Notes: generated from the sequence alone by a model not told the origin. Counted from the first letter of the stretch, positions 34,884-45,599 are shown. The stretch: 64,000 nt of DNA from Periplaneta americana (GCF_040183065.1 NC_091120.1:191473627-191537626); one strand, 5' to 3'. Program-made: numbers and translations.

Positions 34884-34990
34884 TGTGAGTATCTATAGTG
34901 GAATACATATTGGTATTAGGTGTTGAATGAGCACGAGTTACATAATAAAGTCGTAAACAAAGATTTGAATAAAGAATACACAAATATGAA
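34395..34990 (-). mobile_element. LINE 3' UTR fragments with (TAA)n runs
   Basis: TAA runs at 34395-34437 and 34807-34881. Between them, a LINE 3'-end word (TTTAACCTGGCCGAGTTAAG) related to the LINE-B hairpin end. No coding part on this side. Confidence 0.6.
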
Positions 34991-35169
34991 CGCTACCGTA
35001 TATTAGCCATACCAACACATAAGGCATCTTCGTATTCATCATCATACACGATCTCGCTCTCGCGCTTGTGGAATACCCTACCCAGTGACATCAGAGACTG
35101 TCGGAATTTAGTAGCGTTCAAAAGCAAGCTTATTAAGCATTTTCTTACTGCGTAGAGTAGGTTTCATTT

Positions 35170-35175
<6 letters not shown>
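34991..35175 (+). pseudogene. LINE-B C-terminal fragment (copy 3), split
   Basis: Plus frame: IPTHKASSYSSSYTISLSRL, WNTLPSDIRDCRNLVAFKSK, LIKHFL, nearly identical to the copy at 8690-9553. Its 3' UTR continues at 36420 (GATTAATAAAAAAAATTCTC), so 35176-36419 is inserted material. Confidence 0.82.
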
Positions 35176-35226
<51 letters not shown>

Positions 35227-35448
35227 GTTTATTTTTACTGGCAGAGTTAAGGCCATTTGACCTTCTCTTCCACTCGACCAGTATGATAGAAAATTACGAG
35301 TACTACATTGCTATGAATATAACATAATACAATTCAAAGCAATGCAATACTATAATACAAGACAATATAATACATAATTAATATAATACAATGACAATTA
35401 TTTTCATCTTCACAACACCAATAAAATAATTATGTAATAATAATACTT
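35176..35448 (-). mobile_element. Short LINE 3' UTR fragment with (TAA)n tail
   Basis: (TAA)n at 35176-35223, then TGGCAGAGTTAAGGCCATTT, the same terminal motif as at 59640-59720. AT-rich beyond. It abuts the tRNA-like concatemer. Confidence 0.6.
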
Positions 35449-36409
35449 ACGTTAAACCAAAGGTCCCAGGTTCGATACCCGGATCCGGAACAATTTTTCC
35501 CTCGAAATTATTCAAATCAACTTTACAGGGAGTTATACCTGAAATCTTGATTTGCATAATACACGTCACTGTTCGTTAACAGAAAACCACAATTTAAGTC
35601 ACACGGAGTTAGTGTGCACTCGAAGTTGGTTGCTTGACGGTTGTCAGCCCACTTTGAGGTCTGTGGATATAGAAGGAGAAATTGGATCGGTGTCGGTTAG
35701 AGTTCCCGGGTAGCTCAGTGGTAGAGCGTTGGTACGTTAAACCAAAGGTCCCGGGTTCGATACCCGGATCCGGAACAATTTTTCCCTCGAAATTATTCAA
35801 ATCAACTTTACAGGGAGTTATACCTGAAATCTTGATTTGCATAATACACGTCACTGTTCGTTAACAGAAAACCACAATTTAAGTCACACGGAGTTAGTGT
35901 GCACTCGAAGTTGGTTGCTTGACGGTTGTCAGCCCACTTTGAGGTCTGTGGATATAGAGGGAAAAATTGGATCGGTGTCGGTTAGAGTTCCCGAGTAGCT
36001 CAGTGGTAGAGCGTTGGTACGTTGAGCCAAAGGTCTCGGGTTCGATACCCGGCTCCGGAACAATTTTTCCCTCGAAATTATTCAAATCAACTTTACAGGG
36101 AGTTATACCTGAAATCTTGATTTGCATAATACACGTCACTGTTCGTTAACAGAAAACCACAATTTAAGTCACACGGAGTTAGTGTGCACTCGAAGTTGGT
36201 TGCTTGACGGTTGTCAGCCCACTTTGAGGTCTGTGGATATAGAAGGAGAAATTGGATCAATGTCGGTTAGAGTTTCCGAGTAGCTCAGTGGTAGAGCGTT
36301 GGTACGTTAAACCAAAGGTCCCGGGTTCGATACCCGGCTCCGGAACAATTTTTCCCTCGAAATTATTCAAATCAACTTTACAGGGAGTTATACCTGAAAT
36401 CTTGATTTG
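35449..36409 (+). mobile_element. tRNA-like concatemer 1: 3.4 tandem 285-bp units
   Basis: Head-to-tail units at an exact 285-bp period. tRNA-like modules lie at 35704-35775, 35989-36060 and 36274-36345, plus a 5'-truncated one at the left end. Each folds as a cloverleaf: acceptor TCCCGGG/(A or C)TCCGGA with one C:C mismatch, D arm GCTCAGTGGTAGAGC, anticodon stem TTGGT/ACCAA around loop ACGTTAA (anticodon position GTT, Asn-like, but C at position 33), T arm CCGGG-TTCGATA-CCCGG. The 10-bp TSD AATAATACTT lies at 35439-35448 and 36410-36419. The 3' end is at CTTGATTTG. Confidence 0.88.
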
Positions 36410-36419
36410 AATAATACTT

Positions 36420-36640
36420 GATTAATAAAAAAAATTCTCTCTTCTTAACTTTTACAATAAACAGTCTAGCTTTTATTAATCAGTTAATCTTTTAGTACTT
36501 TGATTGTATCTGTAAATTTAATATTAACTGTAATTATAATTGTAATTGTATTCTTAATATTGTAATTGTGATCCCCTGGTAGAGGGGAATTGAAGGCCTG
36601 ATGGCCTTATCTCTACCAGGTTAAATAAATATATAAATAA
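36420..36640 (+). mobile_element. LINE-B 3' UTR, continuation of copy 3
   Basis: AATTCTCTCTTCTTAACTTT.., then GAAGGCCTGATGGCCTTATC and CTACCAGGTTAAATAAATA: the complete family 3' hairpin and tail. Confidence 0.85.
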
Positions 36641-36776
36641 AATAAATATGAGCATTAAATTTAGAAGAAAATACTATTTACACAATTGACATTAAAAAGA
36701 CGATTGAATTAAGTGTACACAATGAAAATAGGAGAGAAAAAAATTAAAATAAACACGGTGGACTACATTTCATTAG

Positions 36777-36955
36777 TCCACACCTGTGGAGTAACGGTCA
36801 GCGCGTCTGTCCGCGAAACCAGGTGGCCCGGGTTCGTATCCCTGTCGGGGCAAGTTACCTGGTTGAGGTTTTTTCCTGGGTTTTCCTTCAACCCAATACG
36901 AGCAAATGCTGGGTAAGTTTCGGTGTTGGACCCCGGACTCATTTCACCGGCATTA
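36777..36955 (+). mobile_element. tRNA-derived SINE (family A, copy 3), truncated
   Basis: Head CACCTGTGGAGTAACGGTCA, B-box-like GGGTTCGTATCCCTG, body to CATTTCACCGGCATTA, cut at 36955 by LINE-A. Confidence 0.9.
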
Positions 36956-37309
36956 TTTGGGGCTAAGAGGGATGAAGTTACAGGAGAATGGAGAAAGTTA
37001 CACAACGCAGAACTGCACGCATTGTATTCTTCACCTGACATAATTAGGAACATTAAATCCAGACGTTTGAGATGGGCAGGTCATATAGCACGTATGGGCG
37101 AATCCAGAAATGCATAAAGAGTGTTAGTTGGGAGGCCGGAGAGAAAAAGACCTTTGGGGAGGCCGAGACGTAGATGGGAGGATAATATGAAAATGGATTT
37201 GAGGGAGGTGGGATATGATGGTAGAGACTGGATTTATCTTGCTCAGGATAGAGACCAATGGCGGGCTTATGTGAGGGCGGCAATGAACCTCCGGGTTCCT
37301 TAAAAGCAA

Positions 37310-37310
<1 letters not shown>
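36956..37310 (+). pseudogene. LINE-A RT C-terminal fragment (copy 3)
   Basis: Starts at FGAKRDEVTGEWRKLHN, then RRLRWAGHIARMGESRNA, an in-frame TAA near 37116, GRPRRRWEDNMKMDL, ending NLRVP and TTAAAAGC. It was inserted, 5'-truncated, into the SINE. A (TTA)n run follows at 37311-37368. Confidence 0.88.

Positions 37311-37368
<58 letters not shown>
37311..37368. repeat. (TTA)n microsatellite at LINE-A 3' end
   Basis: Trinucleotide run directly after the LINE-A terminus, in place of the TAAG tail seen in other copies. Confidence 0.93.
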
Positions 37369-37369
<1 letters not shown>

Positions 37370-37960
37370 TCTGCTATTACTATTAAGTCAGCTGATGATT
37401 GCGTTGTTATAGTTCAATACCGTCAAAGAAAACTAAGTAACGGATAACGGAGAGGAATGATGCAATCCACGTACGATTGTGGTAAGTTATCAGATTTCTC
37501 CTTTAAGCAACTGCTCTCTTTATTATAAAAGCGGTGTGTGTGCAGTTGTCCGTGACGGTGCCCGTGTAGTTTCGAAGGCCCTGATGCGGTTAATTGCTCC
37601 GCGAATGGGAAACAGGTGGTGCAGGTGAGTTCCAACTCGTGTGCACCTGCTACACGAGCTAGCAATCATAATGCTCCGCCAAAATCGCCTCCGCTACGCT
37701 ATAGTGTGCTCTTCTGTTAGGTATTAGGGCTAGGTGTACAACAAAGTTCATGCTTTGATGTCTGCTTATTTAAAACAGATGTTAATATTTTTCGTTTTAT
37801 ATTTTTGTCGCTGTAGTTACGCTCTTGCTATCAGACGTACAATCAAGTTCAACCCACTCTCTTTACTTTAGGCTTAAATAAGACATTTCTTATTTCACTA
37901 GAGTCCCGGTTACTCGAATTGCGATTTTACAAATTTCCGGATTAGTCGAACCACAACGAC
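37369..37960. other. Unassigned, locally GC-rich stretch
   Basis: 37440-37720 is less AT-rich than its surroundings and contains CAGGTGAGT at 37622, a good splice-donor match. The ORF 37665-37423 on the minus strand has no recognised domain. Exonic origin cannot be supported. Confidence 0.3.
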
Positions 37961-38158
37961 GCAAAAAATAACATTTTATGAATGAATTTCTGTATTTACA
38001 AAATAACATTTTATGAATGAATTGCTGTATTTACAAAATAACATTTTATGAATGAATTGCTGTATTAGGAAAGTAATATTTTATGAATGAATTGATGTAT
38101 TAGGAAAGTAACATTTTATGAATGAATTGCTGTATTTCGAAAATAACATTTTATGAAT

Positions 38159-38977
38159 AATTTAAGTCACACGGAGTTAGTGTGCACTCGAAGTTGGTTG
38201 CTTGACGGTTGTCAGCCCACTTTGAGGTCTGTGGATATAGAGGGAAAAATTGGATCGGTGTCGGTTAGAGTTCCCGGGTAGCTCAGTGGTAGAGCGTTGG
38301 TACGTTAATCCAAAGGTCCCGGGTTCGATACCCGGCTCCGGAACAATTTTCCCTCGAAATTATTCAAATCAACTTTACAGGGAGTTATACCTGAAATCTT
38401 GATTTGCATAATACACGTCACTGTTCGTTAACAGAAAACCACAATTTAAGTCACACGGAGTTAGTGTGCACTCGAAGTTGGTTGCTTGACGGTTGTCAGC
38501 CCACTTTGAGGTCTGTGGATATAGAGGGAAAAATTGGATCGGTGTCGGTTAGAGTTCCCGGGTAGCTCAGTGGTAGAGCGTTGGTACGTTAATCCAAAGG
38601 TCCCGGGTTCGATACCCGGCTCCGGAACAATTTTTCCCTCGAAATTATTCAAATCAACTTTACAGGGAGTTATACCTGAAATCTTGATTTGCATAATACA
38701 CGTCACTGTTCGTTAACAGAAAACCACAATTTAAGTCACACGGAGTTAGTGTGCACTCGAAGTTGGTTGCTTGACGGTTGTCAGCCCACTTTGAGGTCTG
38801 TGGATATAGAGGGAAAAATTGGATCGGTGTCGGTTAGAGTTCCCGGGTAGCTCAGTGGTAGAGCGTTGGTACGTTAAACCAAAGGTCCCGGGTTCGATAC
38901 CCGGCTCCGGAACAATTTTTCCCTCGAAATTATTCAAATCAACTTTACAGGGAGTTATACCTGAAATCTTGATTTGC
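38159..38977 (+). mobile_element. tRNA-like concatemer 2: 2.9 tandem 285-bp units
   Basis: tRNA-like modules at 38272-38343, 38556-38627 and 38841-38912 (periods 284 and 285). The 3' end is again CTTGATTTGC. The flanking minisatellite phase is duplicated by 14 bp (AACATTTTATGAAT at 38145-38158 and 38978-38991), as expected for a TSD. Loop is ACGTTAA, with stem variants ATCCAA in two units. Confidence 0.88.
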
Positions 38978-39034
38978 AACATTTTATGAATGAATTGCTG
39001 TATTTGGAAAATAGCATTTTATGACTGAATAGCT

Positions 39035-39295
39035 GTTATAGGATTTTTAATCCTAATTATATTATTAACAATATTATCAGTAAAACAACCATATATCTTA
39101 GGAGACCCGGATAACTTTACCCCAGCAAACCTATTAGTTGCCCCAGTTCATATTCAACCTGAATGATACTTCCTATTTGCATATGCAATTCTACGATCAA
39201 TCGCAAACAATTTAGGGGGTGTAATTGATTTAGCAATATCAATCGTAATCTTGTTTATTATACCTATATATGATTCAAACTTCCAAGGTATACAG
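39035..39295 (+). pseudogene. CYTB: NUMT: mitochondrial cytochrome b fragment, 87 codons
   Basis: A nuclear copy of part of the mitochondrial cytochrome b gene (Complex III subunit). The frame from 39035 reads [19 protein letters not shown], then [20 protein letters not shown], then [23 protein letters not shown], the [18 protein letters not shown] helix and LGGV are cytochrome b signatures. Trp of PEW is TGA (39164-39166), so the frame is open only under the invertebrate mitochondrial code. ATA codons are frequent. It lies within the 35-bp minisatellite, without start or stop, and cannot be expressed from the nucleus. Confidence 0.96.
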
Positions 39296-41075
39296 CTGTA
39301 TTTGGAAAATAACACTTTATAAATGAATTGCTGTATTTGGAAAATAACATTTAATGAATGAATTGCTGTATTTGGAAAATAACATTTTATGAATGAATTG
39401 CTGTATTTGGAAAATAACATTTTATGAATGAATTGCTGTGTTTGGAAAATAACATTTTGTGAATGAATTGCTGTATTCGGAAAATAACATTTTATGAATG
39501 AATTGCTGTATTTGGAAAATAATATTTTTTGAATGAATTGCTGTGTTTGGAAAATAACATTTTATGAATGAATTGCTGTATTTGGAAAATAAGATTTTAT
39601 GAATGAATTGCTGTATTTGGAAAATAACATTTTATGAATGAATTGCTGTATTTGGAAAATAACATTTTATGAATGAATTGCTGTATTCGGAAAATAACAT
39701 TTTATGAATGAATTGCTGTATTTGAAAAATAACATTTTATGAATGAATTGCTGTGTTTGGAAAATAACATTTTGTGAATGAATTGCTGTATTCGGAAAAT
39801 AACATTTTATGAACGAATTGTCGTGTTTGGAATATAACATTTTATGAATGAATTGCTGTATTTGGAAAATAACATTTTATGAATGAATTGCTGTGTTTGG
39901 AAAATAACATTTTATAAATGAATTGCTGTATTTGGAAAATAATATTTTATGAATGAATTGCTGTATTTGGAAAATAACATTTTATGAATGAATTGCTGTG
40001 TTTGGAAAATAACATTTTATGATTGAATTGCTGTATTTGGAAAATAACATTTTATAAATGAATTGCTGTATTTGGAAAATAACATTTTATGAATGAATTG
40101 CTGTGTTTGGAAAATAACATTTTATGAATGAATTGCTGTATTCGGAAAATAACATTTTATCAATGAATTGCTGTATTTGAAAAAATAACATTTTATGAAT
40201 GAATTGCTGTATTTGAAAAATAACATTTTATGAATGAATTGCTGTCTTTGGAAAATAACATTTTATGAATGAATTGCTGTATTTGGAAAATAACATTTTA
40301 TGAATGAATTGCTGTATTTGGAAAATAACATTTTACGAATGAATTGCTGTGTTTGGAAAATAACATTTTATGAATGAATTGCTGTATTTGGAAAATAACA
40401 TTTTATAAATGAATTGCTGTATTTGGAAAGTAACATTTTATGAATGAATTGCTGTGTTTGGAAAATAACATTTTATGAATGAATTGCTGTATTCGGAAAA
40501 TAACATTTTATCAATGAATTGCTGTATTTGAAAAAATAACATTTTATGAATGAATTGCTGTATTTGAAAAATAACATTTTATGAATGAATTGCTGTCTTT
40601 GGAAAATAACATTTTATGAATCAATTGCTGTATTTGGAATATAACATTTTATGAATGAATTGCTGTATTTGGAAAATAACATTTTATGAATAAATTGCTG
40701 TGTTTGGAAAATAACATTTTATGAATGAATTGCTGTATTCGGAAAATAACATTTTATCAATGAATTGCTGTGTTTGGAAAATAACATTTTATGAATGAAT
40801 TGCCGTATTTGGAAAATAACATTTTTTGAATGAATTGCTGTATTTGGAAAGTAACATTTTATGAATGAATTGCTGTATTTGGAAAATAACATTTTATGAA
40901 TGAATTGCTGTGTTTGGAAAATAACATTTTATGAATGAATTGCTGTATTAGGAAAACAAACATTTTATGAATGAATTGCTGTATTAGGATAATGACATTT
41001 TTTTAATGAATTGCTGTATTTGGAAAATAACATTTTATGAATGAATTGCTGTATTTGGAAAATAACATTTTATAA

Positions 41076-41448
41076 ATTAATTATTGTCTCGCCTGTGTAA
41101 TTTAAGATATATAAATCTGATTTTTTTTCTCTTTTGTTACAGGTAAGTCCGGCCTGTCCAGAAGTGAATTCCAAGTTCTGTAGGAGTACGTATAAGACAT
41201 TATATTAAGTATTTAGAAATTATTTTCACAAACGATGTTACTCGCTGCTATATATTTGTGTATTGCATATATTCCGCCGAGTGTAATCCACTTTATTGGC
41301 GTGGAAGTCTTTATCTTTTCTTCAGAAATCTCGTGACTATGCTTTCGGAATTAATTCGTCAGTATTTAGTGTAAAATTCTACTTTTATTTACTTTATTGA
41401 AGTTATCCCACATGAGTTAGTAAAAGCTAGCATTTACTTACTTACAAA
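41076..41448. other. Unassigned stretch
   Basis: AT-rich, no family recognised. TTTTGTTACAGGTAAGT near 41134 combines acceptor-like and donor-like words; not interpretable alone. Confidence 0.35.
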
Positions 41449-42660
41449 TGGCTTTTTAGAGAACCCGGAGGTTCATTGCCGTCCTCATATAAGTCCGCCA
41501 TCGATCCCTATCCTGAGCAAGATTAATCCAGTCCCTACCAACATATTCAAACGCCCTCAAATTCATTTTAATACTATCCTCTCATCTACGTCTCTGTCTC
41601 CCCAAAGCTATTTTTCCCCTCATATCTTCCAACTAATACTCTATACGCAATCCTGGATTCGCATATACGTGCTACATGCCCTGCCCATCTCAAACATCTG
41701 GATTTAATGTTCATAATTGTGTTAGGTTAGGAATACAATGCGCAGTTCTGTGTTGTGTAACTTTCTCCGTTCTCCTGTAACTTCATCCCGTATGATGACG
41801 TAGAATATCTGCATGGAAATATCATATGTACTTCGGTACATTAAAATAATATATATGATATGCGTAAATCACTTCGTGATTTAAGACGGCGCTTATTCCG
41901 TCGGATCCCGGCCAACTAGTCACTCATATCGAGTGCACCTCAGCACATGTGTGGACTTCGGTCCTGCGTTCATAGACATCTATGACGTAGTGCAGAGGGC
42001 GGCCACTAGAGGGAACCCAAGAGTTGGAGCTTAATCTGAGACGATTCTAACCGGCGTCGGGGTTGTATCCGGTGTGGCTTAGTGGATAAAACATCAGCAC
42101 GTAGAGCTGAAAACCCGGGTTCAAATCCCGGCGCCGGAGAGAATTTTTCTCCGTTGCATTACTCTTTCATCGTATGATGACGCAGAATATCTGCATGGAA
42201 ATATCATATGTACTTCGCTACATTAAAATAATATATAGATGATAGAAGCTTCTATACTGAATAATAGCAGCTATTTCCCGTATTTATTCTGTATTTAATT
42301 TCCTCTCGAGTGCCATTTATATCTGTTTCTATAGCTCCAAGATATTTTAATTTTTTACCTCTTCAAAGGATAGGTTTCCGATTTTTATATTTCCATTTCG
42401 TATTATGTTCTGATAAAGAGACATAATCATATACAGTTTTTTTTTCGGGGTTTACTTCCAAACCCATGTCTTTACTTGCTTCAAGTAAAATTCCCGTGTT
42501 TTCCCTAATAGTTTTCTGGATTTTCTCCTAACATATTCACGTCATCCGTATAAACAAGCGGCTAACGTAACACGTTTATTTTCAAATCCTTTCTGTTTTC
42601 CTGGACTTTCGTAATGGCGTATTCTAAAAGCTAACATTTGTAAATACTATATGGATTCTT
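41449..42660 (-). pseudogene. LINE-A fragment (copy 4, older), interrupted by a tRNA-like element
   Basis: Minus strand. 42660-42245 preserves RT thumb text (ILLEASKDMGLEVNPEKK, a REEIK.RINTGNSCYYS-like segment). 41789-41449 holds the degraded C-terminus up to NLRV-like text. The intervening LINE-A section (about KLLSS to FGAKR) is gone, replaced by 41790-42243. Confidence 0.78.
41790..42243 (+). mobile_element. tRNA-like tandem element, 382-bp unit (1.2 units)
   Basis: GTATGATGACG(T/C)AGAATATC starts both 41790 and 42172, giving a 382-bp period. The tRNA-like module at 42068-42139 has a fully paired acceptor (TCCGGTG/CGCCGGA), anticodon stem TCAGC/GCTGA around loop ACGTAGA (anticodon position GTA, Tyr-like, C at position 33) and T arm CCGGG-TTCAAAT-CCCGG. 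A T-run follows at once (GAATTTTTCTCC). Same architecture as the 285-bp family but unrelated in sequence. Confidence 0.75.
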
Positions 42661-42857
42661 TGCTGTGAATGCGTGGTCTAATCTTCATCCTATCTCGCAG
42701 TCGATCCGGCATTCGAGTATCGGACAGGCCTGTTGTTTTTCATTTTGAAAATCCATAATAACACTCTTTGGAGAATGCGTACGATAGACAAAATATTTGG
42801 AATAATGTTTATTTTGTGAATAGTATTAGTCTAATGATTTACTCGCATATATGTTTA

Positions 42858-43942
42858 TACAGGGACATCATTTTATTTTTACTAACATTTTTAATATTAA
42901 CCTGTCTATACCTTTAGAGAACCGGAAACACCGCTTGCTCCCCCCTCCAAGACTGGAGTTCGATGATACTGGCGTAAAACACAAATCACTCTACTAGGTA
43001 TAGGATGGAAGAAAAGTAGTTCATCCATTTACGTAAACTAGGAAATATCTCGATTTTGAGTTTGATAATTTTCATTAGGTTTTTCTTTAATCAAAGTACA
43101 GTACTGTATTAAGAATAAGTGTTTTTACTCACGAAGTGAGTTATCCATGCGAACGTATTCATAATGCAGTGTATACTGTCTACAGCACATTAGCGTACAA
43201 TATAGAGAAAGAAGTTAAATTGAAAAATAGTCATAATATGAATATTTAAACACAATTTTGAAAATGGTGGCCGTTCATTTCGATACAGGCTTCAGTTCTT
43301 TTGTGCATATTATCGCACTATAGACTATTGCATCTAATTCCAATTGCCAGTTTCGTCCTTCGTACTAGTAACTCATGTTGAAATAATTCTGTACCTACTC
43401 TACGTACTGTGAATTCAATCTTCACTTCTGCCGGACCCGAAAATATAAAATTACTCAGACATGCTATCTACTGTCCGTCCAAGTGGTTATGCCGCTGGAT
43501 TGTAGAAAGGGAGGAAATCACGTGACAGTTAATTACTTAACGAGGCCCTTTTATTTAAGTTAAATTAAACAGCTGTATAATATTACGTAAACGTCCAATT
43601 CCTAAGAGAAATTAATGTTTTCAGAAAAGAGCTAAGACAGCCCAGCTTTTACAGAGGGGCGAGCAGAAGCAAGTGGGGGAAATCGGGATGCTACGTAGGC
43701 AAATGGACGACAGACCTGTGCGAAAATATGATTCAATATTGAAAGCTCTTTCGTCACTGGAAAACGCGAACATATTTCTGGAACGTACTATACTCACTAA
43801 CTCAGTGCTGTTTACTATATGCGGCCTTGATTGTGTCTGGAGGACAGTTGGAACTTCATTAGTAGGGGGGGGTGGGAGTGAAGAACATTAAAAAACTCAG
43901 GTACAATAAAAATTGAAGTAAAAATAAAATGATGTCCCTGTA
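42858..43942 (+). mobile_element. 1.1-kb TIR element (family T, copy 2)
   Basis: Ends TACAGGGACATCATTTTATT and ..AAAATGATGTCCCTGTA form perfect inverted termini of at least 20 bp. It aligns throughout with 14000-15102. The frame 43673-43891 (LKALSSLENANIFLERTILT) has no known domain and may be accidental. Confidence 0.88.
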
Positions 43943-44063
43943 TCAGGCAAGGAAAAATCGTCAGGCTGCCTAGTATACGAGGGAAGTTTCTTTGAGACGT
44001 AACAGGCTTTTAGGCTAGTGAGGTAGGCTAGTAGAAGACGAATAAAATTAATGTTTAGAAATA

Positions 44064-44460
44064 TACAGGGTGTTTCCGGGCTTGTGTTACAACCTCTCAG
44101 GGATGATGGCGAAGGGCACATGTATCAATTTGAGATAAGGAATCATGGTCCGGAAATGACTGAGTCGAAAATTATAAGCAAAAATAATTGTGTGGAAATG
44201 GAATTGTAATTTGGTACCCCGTGCCATCCTTCCCTTAACATTTGGAACAGTCGTGGAAAAATGGTATGGGCCGGATGTCTCCTACGTGGGTACTTGTCCT
44301 GATACAATCTGTGGGCTTGTCTACTGTTCGAATTGGCTCATCCGTATTCGAAAATCAGGTGTGCTTATTCCGCTTTCGTGTACTCCATTTCACTAGCACT
44401 GAACGACTGGACACTGCAACTTGTGTGAATTTACGTGTCACAAGTTCATAAGAGTGTAAT
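44064..44460 (+). mobile_element. Mariner-type element fragment
   Basis: Starts TACAGGGTGTTTCCGGGCTT, matching the inverted copy at 12900-13037, and continues with GAAGGGCACATGTATCAATT and TATTCGAAAATCAGGTGTGC. No coding domain. The other end was not identified. Confidence 0.65.
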
Positions 44461-44752
44461 ATTTAAATTGAGTACGATTACAGTTATGTTATTTCAGGGA
44501 TTACTTCATAATTTACATTTAAACTTGACTTTTAGTATTTTTTTTCAAGTGATCGGTTTTTTTGCCGGTCAGTGTATATTTTTGCTGAAGTCAAGTCACT
44601 GCAGCTATCTACGAACGGTGTATGTTATTTCTACAATTTCCTTTGAATAGTTGTATCTTGGACCATAGTTGTGTTCCAGGACCATAGTTATGGAAAATGA
44701 CGGAACCTAAAAAAAGTAGTTCATATATAATTCTTTTTCACTGCTCTCAGCA

Positions 44753-44753
<1 letters not shown>

Positions 44754-44818
<65 letters not shown>

Positions 44819-44985
44819 CTTTATTGCCAGAACAAGGATACATATTGATTTTTTTATATAAAAACACACTAGCACCCCCAGAAAGAGTAAGTCATATAGT
44901 CGTGCTCAGGGGACATTCCACATAATGTTAAGACATTTTATTAAATAATAGAGTAAGAAGTAAAAGAAGAAGAAAAAATATAGAT
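44754..44985 (-). mobile_element. LINE-C-like 3' UTR with (ATA)n tail
   Basis: (ATA)n at 44754-44817 then AACTTTATTGCCAGAACAAG, similar to AACTTTATTGTCGAAGG beside the GATA array at 57139. The GTGCTCAGG word is shared with the LINE-C copy at 50640. Confidence 0.6.
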
Positions 44986-44989
44986 CACA

Positions 44990-45199
44990 ATACATCAAAT
45001 ATTCATATGTATGAGGTCTCGCCCACTTAAATGAATATTACACGACTAACATGAATTAGTCAATTGTATTATTACTATTAAATACGACAAACATTTTTCT
45101 CGTATTTAGTAGTAATAATACAATTGACTCTTTCATATTAGTCGTGTAATATTCAATGAGGTGGGCGAGACCTCATACATATGAATATGTGATGTATTA
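44990..45199. repeat. Long perfect-looking hairpin (inverted repeat ~98 bp arms)
   Basis: Arms 44990-45087 and about 45100-45199 are inverted copies (TATGAGGTCTCGCCCAC / GTGGGCGAGACCTCATA; TATTACACGACTAA / TTAGTCGTGTAATA), with a loop of about 12 bp. No coding capacity; a MITE-like palindrome. Confidence 0.88.
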
Positions 45200-45232
45200 A
45201 ACTGTTAGCAGTTGTCATGAAACTGATGTTGA

Positions 45233-45487
45233 TTTTATTTGTTGGGTTATTTTACGACGCTGTATCAACATCTAGGTAATTTAGCGTCTGAATGATATGA
45301 AGGTGATAATGCCGGTGAAATGAGTCCGGGGTCCAGCACCGAAAGTTACCCAGCATTTGCTCGTATTGGGTTGAGGGAAAACCCCGGAAAAAACCTCAAC
45401 CAGGTAACTTGCCCCGACCGGGATTCGAACCCGGGCCACCTGGTTTCGCAGCCAGACGCGCTGACCGTTACTCCACAGGTGTGGACT
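45233..45487 (-). mobile_element. tRNA-derived SINE (family A, copy 4)
   Basis: An 11-bp TSD, ACTGATGTTGA, at 45222-45232 and 45488-45498. Minus-strand head CACCTGTGGAGTAACGGTCA, B box GGGTTCGAATCCCGG, standard body and tail. Confidence 0.95.
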
Positions 45488-45599
45488 ACTGATGTTGAAT
45501 ATGTCCACAAAGTCATTTAAAATATGCGCTCCTGCATACATATGAATTGTATCGTCTCAAGTGCAGGTAGTAAGGCCGTAAAATAGCATTAGGCCTGCG

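Larger units (their letters stand above)
37961..41075. repeat. 35-bp minisatellite, ~58 units, twice interrupted
   Basis: Unit TTTGGAAAATAACATTTTAT + GAATGAATTGCTGTA. It is interrupted by the tRNA-like concatemer (38159-38977) and the mitochondrial insert (39035-39295). Higher-order structure: the variant block ATCAATGAATTGCTGTATTT + GAAAAAATAAC recurs 351 bp apart (40161, 40512), and the TTTTGTGAATG variant recurs 315 bp apart (39451, 39766). Confidence 0.95.

Noticed and set aside
35704-36345. Genuine tRNA-Asn gene cluster
   Set aside because: C at position 33, an acceptor mismatch, a fixed 285-bp period, TSDs and common 3' ends favour a tRNA-derived mobile unit.
37423-37665. Host exon with splice donor at 37622
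   Set aside because: One donor-like word and no domain or conserved frame; not enough to call.
39154-39420. Minus-strand 88-residue ORF
   Set aside because: Antisense shadow of the cytochrome b insert and minisatellite.
37961-41075. CRISPR-like array
   Set aside because: 35-bp units are contiguous with no unique spacers, in a eukaryotic context; it is a minisatellite.
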